DNA of 17,621 bases from CAYNJF01 sp964351745 (GCA_964351745.1 CAYGPI010000060.1:1-17621); one strand, 5' to 3'. Shown: positions 1-8,531, counted from the first letter of the stretch. Numbers and translations: made by a program. Notes: generated by a model from the sequence alone, not told the origin.

Positions 1-1
1 C

Positions 2-2848
2 ATTGCCAATAATAATGTGGATGTCATTGCTGTCGATATCGCTTCTGCAGGAGCCCTAGATGAATTGGCTGAACTCGCAAACCCAGGAGACACACCAGCT
101 GTACAACAGGTCAATGGTGATTTAAGCAATTTAGATGATGCTATTAGCTTTAACTTTGAAGTCATTCAATTTAATGGTGACATCAAAGATAACGTCATAG
201 ACATCGGCAATGATGAAGGCTTTGCCATGGTCTCTATTGCCTTTGAGTTTGCAGATAATGCCGAAGCTCAAGCTTTTCTCGGCAACCAACCAGGTCTAGA
301 CGCTATGGTTAATGGCGATCAAGTCGTTATCTCAAATTTCAATCAAGTCATTACCACCCCGCAAGGTGGCACCATCGAAATGAATGTCGATGGCACTTAT
401 ACATATACGGCGCCATTTAATTTAAATCATATGCCTGCTAATGAGCCTATTCATGATGATTTTATCTTTACAATCCAAGATGGTGATGGGGATTTAGCAT
501 CAGGCAAGCAAGAAATTAAAATTACAGAGAGCACTGAGGTTGATGCCAATGACGATGGCCCAGGTGCTGGTCCTGATGCTCTGATAGTTCAAGAAGCAGA
601 TATTCCAGTGACTGGGTCTCATATGACCAATGACTCAGAAGTCGTCATGGGTAATATCCTAGACAATGATGATCTTGGCTCTCATGGCTCAACCATCATT
701 GATGTCGTTGAGCTAGATCCTCAAGCAACTAAAACTGTAGAGCCTGACAGGATTACCTTTGAGAACCAACAATACTCTCTTGTGATTTATACACAAGCGA
801 TCCCAAATGAGAATATTGAAGCAGGTCAATTCATCTTTACCCTACTTGGATCTTTCGATCATCAGGGCGCTGATTCCATTTTGAAGAAGTTTCAGTACAC
901 GATTGCTGACAACAACAGTGCATCCGAGGATTCAGCTATCCTAACTATAAAAATAGAAGATGATGCACCTATAACCATTCATGATATGGCTGAAATTTGT
1001 GAGCCACAAACTGGCGACGTCGTTAAAATCATGAAACAAATTGACTTTGAAGGATTCCAAGCGGGCACTATTATTGATAATGAATATGTCGCCTCTCATG
1101 GTGTCACGATTTCTGTCAACAACTTCTCAAAAGGTGCTGACTATGGCGTTATCTTTAATAGCAATGCAAAGCATACCCCAGATCCGGATCTAGAGTTTAA
1201 AGGACAATGGGCAGGTGGCAACATCAAAAATGAAGATTTAGGAAATCTTTTTATTATCCAAGAAAATGGCACAAAGCCAACCGATAAGAACCATGACGGC
1301 ATTATTGATCAAGCACCTAATGATGAAGGCAATCAACCTGCCGGCACCATGACCTTCAACTTTGATGATACTATTTGTTCATTTGGCTTTGATATCGTAG
1401 ATATTCAACAAGGGAATGAGGTGAACCAAACAAAAATCACTTTCTTTGGTGATACAACGGTCACTTTAACTTTGCTACAACTAGCACAACTTGATCCTGA
1501 TTATTCCAATATGAAGTTCTATGATAGAAAAGCTAATCGAATTGGCCCTATCAACTTGCATGACATTGATCCAAACTTGGAAAATGTAGATAAGGTTGAA
1601 ATTAAATTGGGTGGCTCTGGTGCTATTGATAATGTGAAATGGACAGAGTTAGAGTATGAACCAGGTGCCATGACACCAGAAATCTCTGGCAATGTCTTAG
1701 ACAACGACATTCAAGGTGCTGATAACCATATCGAAATCGTAAGCTTCCAGTATGTGAATGAGCAAGGGCAACTAACCAACGGTTCAATTGGACAAACCGT
1801 GACAACGTTACATGGCGGCCTCTTTACAATGCTTAACGTACAGGGTGATTGGCAATACAAAGCGCCAGCAAACGGGGTTGATGGCGACCAAATTGATGAT
1901 ATCTTGTACAAGATAACTGATAATGATGGCTCTCTCTCCACCAATGGACCCGGCCATTTAAAAATTAGCATCATTGATAAAGACAGCGTCTCAAACATAC
2001 TTAATCAGCAGGCAGGCTGGAGCTATCAAGCCATGGCTGCCAACCATGATATGAGCTACGTGCCAGCGAACCCTGTTGATGGTGAAGTTTCTGACAATGT
2101 TTTAGATAATGATGTTACAACCGACGATACAACTGTGATTGAGGTAGCCTTTGAAACAAGTGATGCGGATGCCTTTATCCAGGAACATGGGCTTGGCACT
2201 CTAGGAGCTTATGCCGATGGTGATGGTTGGACTGTTCACATTCCAGTACCGCAAGACGGCACTTCTCTACATATCACAACGCCTCTAGGTGGCACTTTAG
2301 AAATGCAACAAGATGGTAGCTACACTTACCAAGCTAATGATAGCCATGAAGGAGAAACTGAGACTTTTGTCTATACTCTGCAAGACAGTGTGTCTTTACA
2401 ACTTGACCAAGCTGTCTTAGAAGTTAATACAGTCGATACTGCAACTATACCTTTACATGAATTAACTGGTAATGCCAACAACAATACTCTTTCTTCAGAA
2501 GGTAAAACCGGCATTGTCACCATGGAAGGTAGTTTTGGCATCGATGAGTTTATTGTGGAAGCCTCTGAGGTCGCACTCGAAACTATCTACCTTAAAGATC
2601 TAGCGTTAGATGGCGTCAACACTTTGACCTTTGTCGGCGTAGAAGAAACGGATGGTGTCGCAGGACTTAGCTTTAATGATGCTGTCCAAAGCTTCTATCA
2701 AAATGGTGAAAATGCCAATGTGCATGTTACGCTTCATGGTGGTACTGAAGTGGTCTTTGAAAACATAGGAACAATCCAAGGAACTGAAATTGCGGCTCTA
2801 GAGCAACATCTGGCTCAAGTGACATCCGAAGTAAATGTTCTGAGCTAG
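2..2848 (+). CDS. Large type I-secreted repeat adhesin (VCBS/cadherin-like), C-terminal part; 5' end outside the window
   Basis: The reading frame is open from the left edge, so the GTG at 17 is not a credible start and the gene is 5'-truncated. Numbering from that GTG, about 943 residues remain. They are acidic and Asn/Asp/Gly-rich, with repeated VCBS/cadherin-like units at about 43-172, 178-318, 551-655 and 685-805. Hallmarks are the NILDND/NVLDND boxes (three copies) and strand pairs such as TTPQGGTIEMNVDGTYTYTA, repeated near 750-770. An inserted segment at 342-549 starts DFEGFQAGTIIDNEY and ends GAIDNVKW, resembling a beta-sandwich or lectin-like fold. The last 140 residues (TGNANNNTL to EVNVLS) look like the C-terminal targeting region of type I secretion substrates. 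No GGxGxD nonapeptides are visible in this part. Likely role: giant surface or secreted adhesin exported by an ABC/MFP/TolC system not seen here. The family call is firm; the ligand is unknown. Confidence 0.85.
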   Translation: MANNNVDVIAVDIASAGALDELAELANPGDTPAVQQVNGDLSNLDDAISFNFEVIQFNGDIKDNVIDIGNDEGFAMVSIAFEFADNAEAQAFLGNQPGLDAMVNGDQVVISNFNQVITTPQGGTIEMNVDGTYTYTAPFNLNHMPANEPIHDDFIFTIQDGDGDLASGKQEIKITESTEVDANDDGPGAGPDALIVQEADIPVTGSHMTNDSEVVMGNILDNDDLGSHGSTIIDVVELDPQATKTVEPDRITFENQQYSLVIYTQAIPNENIEAGQFIFTLLGSFDHQGADSILKKFQYTIADNNSASEDSAILTIKIEDDAPITIHDMAEICEPQTGDVVKIMKQIDFEGFQAGTIIDNEYVASHGVTISVNNFSKGADYGVIFNSNAKHTPDPDLEFKGQWAGGNIKNEDLGNLFIIQENGTKPTDKNHDGIIDQAPNDEGNQPAGTMTFNFDDTICSFGFDIVDIQQGNEVNQTKITFFGDTTVTLTLLQLAQLDPDYSNMKFYDRKANRIGPINLHDIDPNLENVDKVEIKLGGSGAIDNVKWTELEYEPGAMTPEISGNVLDNDIQGADNHIEIVSFQYVNEQGQLTNGSIGQTVTTLHGGLFTMLNVQGDWQYKAPANGVDGDQIDDILYKITDNDGSLSTNGPGHLKISIIDKDSVSNILNQQAGWSYQAMAANHDMSYVPANPVDGEVSDNVLDNDVTTDDTTVIEVAFETSDADAFIQEHGLGTLGAYADGDGWTVHIPVPQDGTSLHITTPLGGTLEMQQDGSYTYQANDSHEGETETFVYTLQDSVSLQLDQAVLEVNTVDTATIPLHELTGNANNNTLSSEGKTGIVTMEGSFGIDEFIVEASEVALETIYLKDLALDGVNTLTFVGVEETDGVAGLSFNDAVQSFYQNGENANVHVTLHGGTEVVFENIGTIQGTEIAALEQHLAQVTSEVNVLS

Positions 2849-2861
2849 TTTTAACTTATCC

Positions 2862-2892
2862 TGCGGATAGATACTTAGTGTATTTATCCGCA
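2862..2892 (+). terminator. Rho-independent terminator of the adhesin gene
   Basis: A 13-bp stem pairs 2862-2874 (TGCGGATAGATAC) with 2880-2892 (GTATTTATCCGCA), with one G-U pair and a 5-nt loop, and is followed by CTTTTCC. It lies 14 bp after the adhesin stop codon and separates it from the next gene. Confidence 0.85.
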
Positions 2893-2939
2893 CTTTTCCA
2901 AATCAAATTTTAAGTTGAGATTCTAGTTTTGTTGGCGTA

Positions 2940-3365
2940 ATGTCTAGCTTTCTTCTTGAACCATTGAGCCCTTATTATATGCTGACACCTATGCTCACCA
3001 AAAGCAGCCTATTGCTTGCATTAAAAAGACTGTCTTATAGTATTGCTATCTTTTCGTTGTTTTCTATGAATGCTAATGCCTGCGAGTATGTTCATAATAC
3101 TTCAATCCAAAGCAAAACGAACATTGTTATCTACTCAACAAGCTGGTGTCATTATTGTATCCAGGCAAAGCAATTCTTAAATCAATTACCTGTTAACTAT
3201 TCTGAGTGCGATATTGAGAATTCTGCTCATGCTAAAATGCGATTTAAAGAGCTTCAAGGGCAAACTGTCCCACTGATTTATGTTGGGGATATTCGCATAG
3301 ATGGTTTTAACGCAAAAGCCATCGAACAAGCACTGATTGATACCAATAACCTTGGTTTGTCTTAA
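2940..3365 (+). CDS. Secreted glutaredoxin/thioredoxin-fold protein with CHYC motif
   Basis: 141 residues from the ATG at 2940. Residues 18-47 form a basic then hydrophobic segment ending MNANA|C, a Sec signal peptide with likely signal-peptidase I cleavage before Cys48. ATGs at 2979 or 2991 would start the signal peptide more tightly, and no ribosome site decides between them. The mature part has the glutaredoxin pattern: a beta strand NIVIYSTSW, the redox pair C70-H-Y-C73, the cis-proline segment TVPLIYV (Pro111) and a C-terminal helix after IDGFNAKAIEQAL. It should act as a thiol-disulfide oxidoreductase outside the cytoplasm. It ends 3 bp before the Cys-rich endonuclease I homologue and shares its frame, so the two are probably co-transcribed and this protein may act on its partner's disulfides (inference). 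Confidence 0.75.
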   Translation: MSSFLLEPLSPYYMLTPMLTKSSLLLALKRLSYSIAIFSLFSMNANACEYVHNTSIQSKTNIVIYSTSWCHYCIQAKQFLNQLPVNYSECDIENSAHAKMRFKELQGQTVPLIYVGDIRIDGFNAKAIEQALIDTNNLGLS

Positions 3366-3368
3366 AGA

Positions 3369-4049
3369 GTGAAGTCTTTGTGTTTTTTATGGCTGACTCT
3401 ATTGTTAAGCACCCAAGCCATTGGTATTACAGATAGAACAAAAGCCATCAAACAAGCTAAAGTTATTTTTGAGGATTATCCATTTACTTTCTTCTGTGAA
3501 AAACCAATAGAAATGGATCATACAGTTTTTGCTCGAAAATGTGATGTGTGTCCGCAGCTACCAACCAAAGTCAACTGGATGGGCATTATCCCTAATAAAC
3601 GGCTTGCAGGTGATCGTTTATGTTACCAGCAAGCTATTTGCACCAATGGCCAAGGACGTCCATTTAAAGGGATTAACTGCTGCCGAGAAAAAGACAAAGG
3701 TTACGTTGAAAGAGAATCAGACTTACATAATATTGTCCCAGAAGAGCCTATGCTTAGTAGTCTGAATATTAAAAACACAATAGGGACAGTGCCCAAGTCT
3801 AAAGGGCAACATTTATGCGATTTTAACTACGACTATAAGACTAAAACCATAGAGCCACCAAAACACAGCCGTGGGATGCTAGCGAGAACTTACTTATATT
3901 ACCAAGATATGTATGGCCTTAATCTAAGCTCCGAAGAAAAAGATTTGTATTTACAATGGCATTACCAGTTCCCACCTTCTGAGTGGGAGCGAGAGCGTAA
4001 TACTCAAATTTACGCTCTAACAGGAAAGTTAAATACTTGGATTGACTAA
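3369..4049 (+). CDS. Secreted endonuclease I-family protein lacking the catalytic Glu-His pair (probable pseudoenzyme)
   Basis: 226 residues from a GTG 3 bp after the preceding stop; no clear Shine-Dalgarno, so translation may be coupled. Residues 1-19 are a signal peptide. The C-terminal half follows periplasmic/secreted endonuclease I (EndA/Dns/Vvn): SDLHN at 117-121, RGMLARTYLYYQDMYGLNLS from 168, then QWHYQFPPSEWERERNTQI. In active enzymes of the family the metal-site segment reads like WEHVVP, where the Glu-His pair is catalytic (from memory of the family). Here the aligned segment is W70-M-G-I-I-P75, so Glu is Met71 and His is Gly72, although the flanking residues fit. An Asn at 133 or 136 may match the Mg-binding Asn. 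Nine or so Cys in the mature part suggest disulfides. The fold is confident. Loss of DNase activity is inferred; a role in binding DNA or a new function is possible. Confidence 0.8.
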   Translation: MKSLCFLWLTLLLSTQAIGITDRTKAIKQAKVIFEDYPFTFFCEKPIEMDHTVFARKCDVCPQLPTKVNWMGIIPNKRLAGDRLCYQQAICTNGQGRPFKGINCCREKDKGYVERESDLHNIVPEEPMLSSLNIKNTIGTVPKSKGQHLCDFNYDYKTKTIEPPKHSRGMLARTYLYYQDMYGLNLSSEEKDLYLQWHYQFPPSEWERERNTQIYALTGKLNTWID

Positions 4050-5072
4050 TTATGCAGCGACTCTAATATTAGCTCTATAGACCCATCTATCATATAAATT
4101 ATCAACATTATCTTTCAAAAGAATGACTTCTCTAGCATTGACTATTCTTTCAAGCATAGCATCAACGGTACCATTGCCTTGGTTTTGATCACGATAAAAA
4201 CTAAATAACTTTTTCAAAGCAGCAACATCCCCATGAATAGCTCTATCTGTTAAATAAGTAATGTGTCTATCGATCTTCTTAAACGTTGTTTCACAGACAT
4301 TGTCATGATTATGGGCAAAGAAGCTGGTTAATGTTGACTCAAGCTGTGGCCCATTATTTTGCTCAATGATACTTCGCGCATATTGGTAGACTTTTTGATA
4401 AGTCTTTTCTTTAAGTTGTTTTTTTAGTAAAGTCCCTAGTTTTTGTGCACGTTTAGCATTTAATCTTGAGCTAGCTGCATTCGCTCTCGTGACAGCTTCT
4501 AGAGCTAATAACATAATGGTTTTGGCTGTCATACCCACCAATCCACCACCTAAGATAGCAACTAGCCAAACTTGCCAAGGTAATTGCTCTAAACTTAATG
4601 CCCTTTGAGTATAAACACCTATCACGAGTGAGAGCACGCCAGCCAGAGCACCAAGCATTGTTTGGCCAGATAACTGATTTACTACCTTGCCAAAGCTACC
4701 CTTGTACTTTAAGGTTTCATCTCTTGTGAACAAACTTATGAAAATACCCAAAACAAATCCCATGGGCCAAAAAACATAACGCCCTAGATCACGACTTAGT
4801 CCTTTACCTATCGTAATACCTGTCACCATCTTTAGGACTTCTTCTACCCACTGATGACAAAAAAATGGTCCAACAAATGGGATCCTCTTTAAGGTAGCAT
4901 TATAAGTTACATTTAACCCATTTGGGATAAAAGCTAGTAATGCCTGAACCACATCTGAAAAGAGATCTGCACCGTAACGGGCGCAAACCAGTACATTTTT
5001 TGGAGGAGAGCTCTTATCTTTATTCAGCGTATCGCCATCAAGCTGTTTATCTAAATCTTCCATGTCTGACAT
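4050..5072 (-). CDS. Membrane protein of unknown function
   Basis: 340 residues from the ATG at 5072 (MSDMEDLDKQ), chosen because GGGG lies about 7 nt upstream; the in-frame TTG at 5084 has no ribosome site. The N-terminal 30 residues are acidic and polar. Residues about 35-90 contain mildly hydrophobic stretches (DVVQALLAFIP, IPFVGPFFCHQW). Three clear hydrophobic segments follow: YVFWPMGFVLGIFISLF, MLGALAGVLSLVIGVY and VWLVAILGGGLVGMTAKTIM. The C-terminal 150 residues are charged, helical and probably cytoplasmic. No conserved motif is recognised. The lack of a classical signal, the internal hydrophobic segments and the host-associated context fit an inner-membrane protein or a translocated effector equally well. 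Its stop codon directly abuts the stop of the convergent nuclease-like gene, leaving no room for a terminator. Confidence 0.7.
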   Translation of the reverse strand: MSDMEDLDKQLDGDTLNKDKSSPPKNVLVCARYGADLFSDVVQALLAFIPNGLNVTYNATLKRIPFVGPFFCHQWVEEVLKMVTGITIGKGLSRDLGRYVFWPMGFVLGIFISLFTRDETLKYKGSFGKVVNQLSGQTMLGALAGVLSLVIGVYTQRALSLEQLPWQVWLVAILGGGLVGMTAKTIMLLALEAVTRANAASSRLNAKRAQKLGTLLKKQLKEKTYQKVYQYARSIIEQNNGPQLESTLTSFFAHNHDNVCETTFKKIDRHITYLTDRAIHGDVAALKKLFSFYRDQNQGNGTVDAMLERIVNAREVILLKDNVDNLYDRWVYRANIRVAA

Positions 5073-5215
5073 AGGATACCCCAAGGTAGCTTTTTTATTT
5101 AATTCAGTTTATAGGATTTTTTTTAATTCGTGAAATATAACTAATCGTTATTTTAGCTAAGTGCTATCTTTTGTATAAGTTTGATAAACTCTTGAGACGC
5201 AACAAAGAGACAATA

Positions 5216-6133
5216 ATGATGATATCTGTAAAAAATTTATGTTTTGACTACCCCGAGAAGAGAGCTTTGCATGACATTTCGTTTGAAATTGAGCCTCATT
5301 CCATTACAGCACTCGTAGGCCCTAATGGAGCTGGTAAGACTACTCTTCTTCGATGCCTAGCAGCATTAGACTCCTGGACTCTTGGAGAGATAACAATTGC
5401 TGGCATCAATGTCGAAGAGGATCCAAGAGGTCTACATAAGATATGCAGTTACCTTTCAGATTTTTTCGGTATGTATGATGAACTGACCGTAGAAAAATCG
5501 TTAACCTTCATAGCCATGAGTCACGGCGCTCCAGCTAATCAGCAAGCTGAAATGTGTGTTACTGCAGCAAAAAATCTTAATGTTATGGAGTATTTTGACA
5601 AAACTGTTGGCAGTCTATCAAGAGGTTTGCGTCAAAGAGTGGCGATAGCCCAAGCTATTGTTGTGCCTCCCCAACTGCTTATTTTAGACGAACCAGCTTC
5701 TGGACTTGATCCACAAGCACGTTTTGATTTATCTAAAATGCTCATTACTTTAAAAAAGCAAGGTATTACAATAATTGTTTCATCGCATATCCTATCAGAG
5801 TTAGAAGACTACTCAACGCACATGCTCATGATTGAAAATGGCAAGATCCGCAAGCAATGTGCTTTAGATCAACATCAAAGCACTCAACGAGTCTATAAGC
5901 TCACATTAAATGAGCCAATCGCTGATTTTCAAACATCCTTAGAAGCATGTGGTTTATCGATTATTGAAAGCCAAGAGCAAACGGCTCTTGTTACCCTAGC
6001 TGAGCATTTAGATAGTAAAACAATTCTTCAAACTCTCATCAAGTTAGATATTCCTGTCGAGCATTTCAGCCTTGAAAAGCAAAGTATGCAGCAAGTTTAT
6101 TTATCTGCCCAGAAAGAAGGTGACGACACATGA
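5216..6133 (+). CDS. ABC transporter ATP-binding protein (ABC-2 export type)
   Basis: 305 residues from the ATG at 5216, preceded by AAAGAGA with 5-nt spacing; an in-frame TTG at 5171 would add 15 residues without a ribosome site. All nucleotide-binding motifs are present: Walker A GPNGAGKTT (35-43), the YLSDFFG Q-loop variant common in ABC-2 ATPases (Asp in place of Gln), signature LSRGLRQRV (134-142), Walker B LLILDEP with D158-E159, and the H-loop SSH. The last ~100 residues form an extra regulatory domain usual for export ATPases of the GldA/CcmA-like group. It should energise the permease encoded next, whose ATG overlaps this gene's stop (ATGA at 6130-6133), indicating a translationally coupled operon. 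The substrate cannot be read from sequence. Confidence 0.92.
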   Translation: MMISVKNLCFDYPEKRALHDISFEIEPHSITALVGPNGAGKTTLLRCLAALDSWTLGEITIAGINVEEDPRGLHKICSYLSDFFGMYDELTVEKSLTFIAMSHGAPANQQAEMCVTAAKNLNVMEYFDKTVGSLSRGLRQRVAIAQAIVVPPQLLILDEPASGLDPQARFDLSKMLITLKKQGITIIVSSHILSELEDYSTHMLMIENGKIRKQCALDQHQSTQRVYKLTLNEPIADFQTSLEACGLSIIESQEQTALVTLAEHLDSKTILQTLIKLDIPVEHFSLEKQSMQQVYLSAQKEGDDT

Positions 6134-7503
6134 TGCGCAATCCGGAACTCATTAGAAATTTTTGGTTAGAATTAACACCTCACCGACTATTCATCACTCC
6201 AATTGCTATGGTTGCAGTGCTTTATTTATCCTACAAAGTTGGAGATCATAGCAGCGCTGCACACCTGGCTCTTCTACTCTATATCTTCTTCGCTTTTATC
6301 TGGGGAACACGCAGTGCTTCGGATGCCATTTGTGACGAAGTCAATAATAACACATGGGATTGGCAAAGAACTTCGCAACTAACACCCTTTCAAATGAGTT
6401 TTGGAAAATTATTCGGCAGCACTTGCTTTGCATGGTATGGCGCCAGCCTGGCTCTCATAGCCTATATTTGGATTGGACATGCTGCACAGTTCTCCCAACT
6501 GGGCCTTAAAGCCTTTATCTTGCTCATTGGAGCTATTTTAAGCCATGCACTTGCTTTATTCTTAAGTTTTAGCTTTTTAGTCAAAACCACAAAAAGTAAA
6601 GTCCGCTCTTTTGGCTACTTCGTCATAGCTCTCATCATTGGATCGTATATCACGAACCATGCTTATCTCCTAGCCACCAGAGTCCAAGGAACGCTTAAAT
6701 GGCACAGCTTTGAGTTTAGTATTTTACCCTTTACTATTATATCTTTGTGCCTTTTTTGCTTATGGAGTTTAGTCGCTGTTTATCGGAGCATGAGGCTTGA
6801 ATTACAATATAGAAATATACCATGGGTTTTTGCTGCATTTACCCTTTATATGATGGTATATCTAAGTGGATTTATTCAATACGATTCTCTAGCACTACTA
6901 AATGCAGAGCCGTTACTTTCTAATGCACCTCTATTGCTAAGCTTCGTTGTAGCTGTCTTTTTTACCTATATTGGATTTCTATCAGACAACATCACCAAGC
7001 TGCGCTACACCAATCTTATATCAGCCTTTAAGCATCGAGGTATGATCAAAACACTTGAGTGCCTACCTAAATGGCTTCCGCCATTTGGCTTAGCCCTTAT
7101 TTCAGGATTGTGCTATGGACTTACGGATGGTTTTGTTATTGAGCCTTCTCAAGGCTCGCAAGAGTTTATCCCTCACTTCAACGCTTTAGATAAATCGTAC
7201 ACCTTTAGACCTTACATCTTAGCTATATCGATGCTGCTTCTACTGGTGAGAGATAGTCTTTTAGCGCATTACTTTCAACTAAGCACCAGCCTTAAGCGCT
7301 CAACGAGCACGATTATATTCTATTTCGTGATGCTTTATTTTATTATTCCTGGTCTTTTTTCGGTTTTACATTTAAGCGAAATCTCCGCGTGCTTTATTCC
7401 AAGTCTTGGCTGGTTTCCCATTAGCTCAACACTAGGGCCGGCTCTCCAAGTTATGTTGATTGGCTTCTTGGTGGCGAAGCGCTGGAAACAAAAAAAGGTA
7501 TAA
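6130..7503 (+). CDS. ABC-2 type transporter permease
   Basis: 457 residues; the ATG overlaps the ATPase stop codon (ATGA). The protein is almost entirely hydrophobic, with about 12 predicted membrane segments, including FITPIAMVAVLYLSY, ALLLYIFFAFIWG, ILLIGAILSHALALFLSFSF, FVIALIIGSYITNHAYL, IISLCLFCLWSLVAVY and a C-terminal VMLIGFLVAKRWKQKK ending on a basic tail. A soluble acidic loop after the first two helices (SASDAICDEVNNNTWDWQR) is typical of ABC-2 permeases, which carry a cytosolic helix where the ATPase docks. A single 12-helix protein with one ATPase suggests a fused permease pair or one that dimerises. Substrate unknown; this is an export system by family. Confidence 0.85.
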   Translation: MMRNPELIRNFWLELTPHRLFITPIAMVAVLYLSYKVGDHSSAAHLALLLYIFFAFIWGTRSASDAICDEVNNNTWDWQRTSQLTPFQMSFGKLFGSTCFAWYGASLALIAYIWIGHAAQFSQLGLKAFILLIGAILSHALALFLSFSFLVKTTKSKVRSFGYFVIALIIGSYITNHAYLLATRVQGTLKWHSFEFSILPFTIISLCLFCLWSLVAVYRSMRLELQYRNIPWVFAAFTLYMMVYLSGFIQYDSLALLNAEPLLSNAPLLLSFVVAVFFTYIGFLSDNITKLRYTNLISAFKHRGMIKTLECLPKWLPPFGLALISGLCYGLTDGFVIEPSQGSQEFIPHFNALDKSYTFRPYILAISMLLLLVRDSLLAHYFQLSTSLKRSTSTIIFYFVMLYFIIPGLFSVLHLSEISACFIPSLGWFPISSTLGPALQVMLIGFLVAKRWKQKKV

Positions 7504-7508
7504 ATCAA

Positions 7509-7540
7509 ATTGAGCTCGCATATCAGCGTGCGAGCTTAAT
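7509..7540. terminator. Hairpin after the ABC operon, possible weak terminator
   Basis: ATTGAGCTCGCA (7509-7520) pairs with TGCGAGCTTAAT (7529-7540): 12 bp including one G-U, with an 8-nt loop. It begins 5 bp after the permease stop. No T-tract follows on the + strand; on the - strand T-rich sequence follows. It could end the ABC operon weakly or protect the 3' end. Confidence 0.45.
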
Positions 7541-7713
7541 CAATAAGGTCATAATAAAGGATCGTGTTGTTAAGTCCTAACTGTGATGGTACTTCACCGC
7601 TGATTTATCCCTTTCTTTGCTTTCATTGCGTCTCTCTCTTCGTTGAGCAAATATGACTCACTGGAGAGGGACATTCTCAAGGCAACCTATAAACCAACAG
7701 GCTTATACATCAC

Positions 7714-8484
7714 CTAACTATCTCTTTTGTGACAAAGATAAAGTCTAGCAAGATAATCATATTCAAACGCGCCGGTCCTCTCAATCTGATTGTTTAAAAC
7801 TTCACGCAATTGTTCAAAGTCATTGTCATGTAAGTCAAGACCGGAAATTGTAGGCGAAGACTTAAGTGATTTTATTGGCACATCAATTAATTCTTTGTTA
7901 AAACGCAATCGATTTTTGTAATAATTCGTATGACAACTTGAAAATTCTTTCAAAAGGGATTCTTTCTCTAAATGCGTTTCACAAAATACAGCCGTGAACC
8001 CAAGTTCCGGTATACGTGAGTCTACCTGATGTCCAGCTTTCCATAAGCCTTCACTTGATTTCTCATCTACAATTCCAAGCCCTAGAAAACCACCTGGCTT
8101 TATAATACGATGTATTTCTTTAAGTGCTTTTCTTGGGTTCTGTGCATGGTAGATGACAAAATGGGCTATCACCACATCGAAGCTATTGGAAGGATAGCTT
8201 TCCAATTCATCAAGATCGGTTAACGCATATTTGATTTTTATGTTATTTTCTAAAGAAACGTGCGACTTTCTTATGTTATTTTCGCAATCTTTAAGCATAC
8301 CAGAAGATATGTCTGTTAATGTAATATCACCGTCTCTGAAATTATCATCACTCAAAATGTAACGCCAGAACTCTCCGGTACCAGAGCCTATTTCTAGTAC
8401 TTTTTTTCCATTTAAAGTATATTCATGTTTATACAAACTTGATGCCCACTCCAGAATGGGAGGTTTATCCCCATAGTTAAACAC
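7714..8484 (-). CDS. SAM-dependent class I methyltransferase; annotated start doubtful
   Basis: 256 residues from the GTG at 8484. Motif I is VLEIGSGTG (29-37), followed by the acidic strand-2 end LTDIS (56-60), an SFDVVIAHFVIYH segment (101-113) and the post-motif KPGG (129-132), all standard for class I Rossmann methyltransferases (Methyltransf_11/25 type). It probably methylates a small molecule; the substrate is unknown. The GTG has no obvious ribosome site. The same frame stays open upstream to 8553 and reads TDKDYLVNEQYQDSDNYQLR, which resembles the pre-core helix of such enzymes, but this stretch has no ATG, GTG or TTG. A short reading frame in another phase with a hydrophobic start (8532-8636) overlaps it. 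The true N-terminus may therefore lie upstream and be broken by a frameshift, or begin at a rare codon. Confidence 0.75.
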   Translation of the reverse strand: MFNYGDKPPILEWASSLYKHEYTLNGKKVLEIGSGTGEFWRYILSDDNFRDGDITLTDISSGMLKDCENNIRKSHVSLENNIKIKYALTDLDELESYPSNSFDVVIAHFVIYHAQNPRKALKEIHRIIKPGGFLGLGIVDEKSSEGLWKAGHQVDSRIPELGFTAVFCETHLEKESLLKEFSSCHTNYYKNRLRFNKELIDVPIKSLKSSPTISGLDLHDNDFEQLREVLNNQIERTGAFEYDYLARLYLCHKRDS

Positions 8485-8531
8485 ATCTAGTCGGAGTTGA
8501 TAATTATCTGAATCTTGGTATTGCTCATTGA

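Noticed and set aside
1519..1998. Overlapping open frames on the - strand inside the adhesin gene
   Set aside because: Antisense to strong repeat-domain coding sequence, with no ribosome sites and low-complexity translations; shadows of the + strand gene.
2450..2848. RTX calcium-binding nonapeptide array
   Set aside because: Only a degenerate TGNANNNTL stretch is present; no GGxGxD repeats in the visible part.
5073..5084. TTG start for the 340-residue membrane protein
   Set aside because: The ATG at 5072 has a GGGG run at proper distance and the TTG has none.
5171..5215. Upstream TTG start for the ABC ATPase
   Set aside because: No ribosome site and the added residues precede the conserved domain start; the ATG at 5216 has AAAGAGA well placed.
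7594..7674. 26-codon - strand ORF (MSLSSESYLL...) below the methyltransferase
   Set aside because: Polar and protein-like but with no good ribosome site and too short to support.
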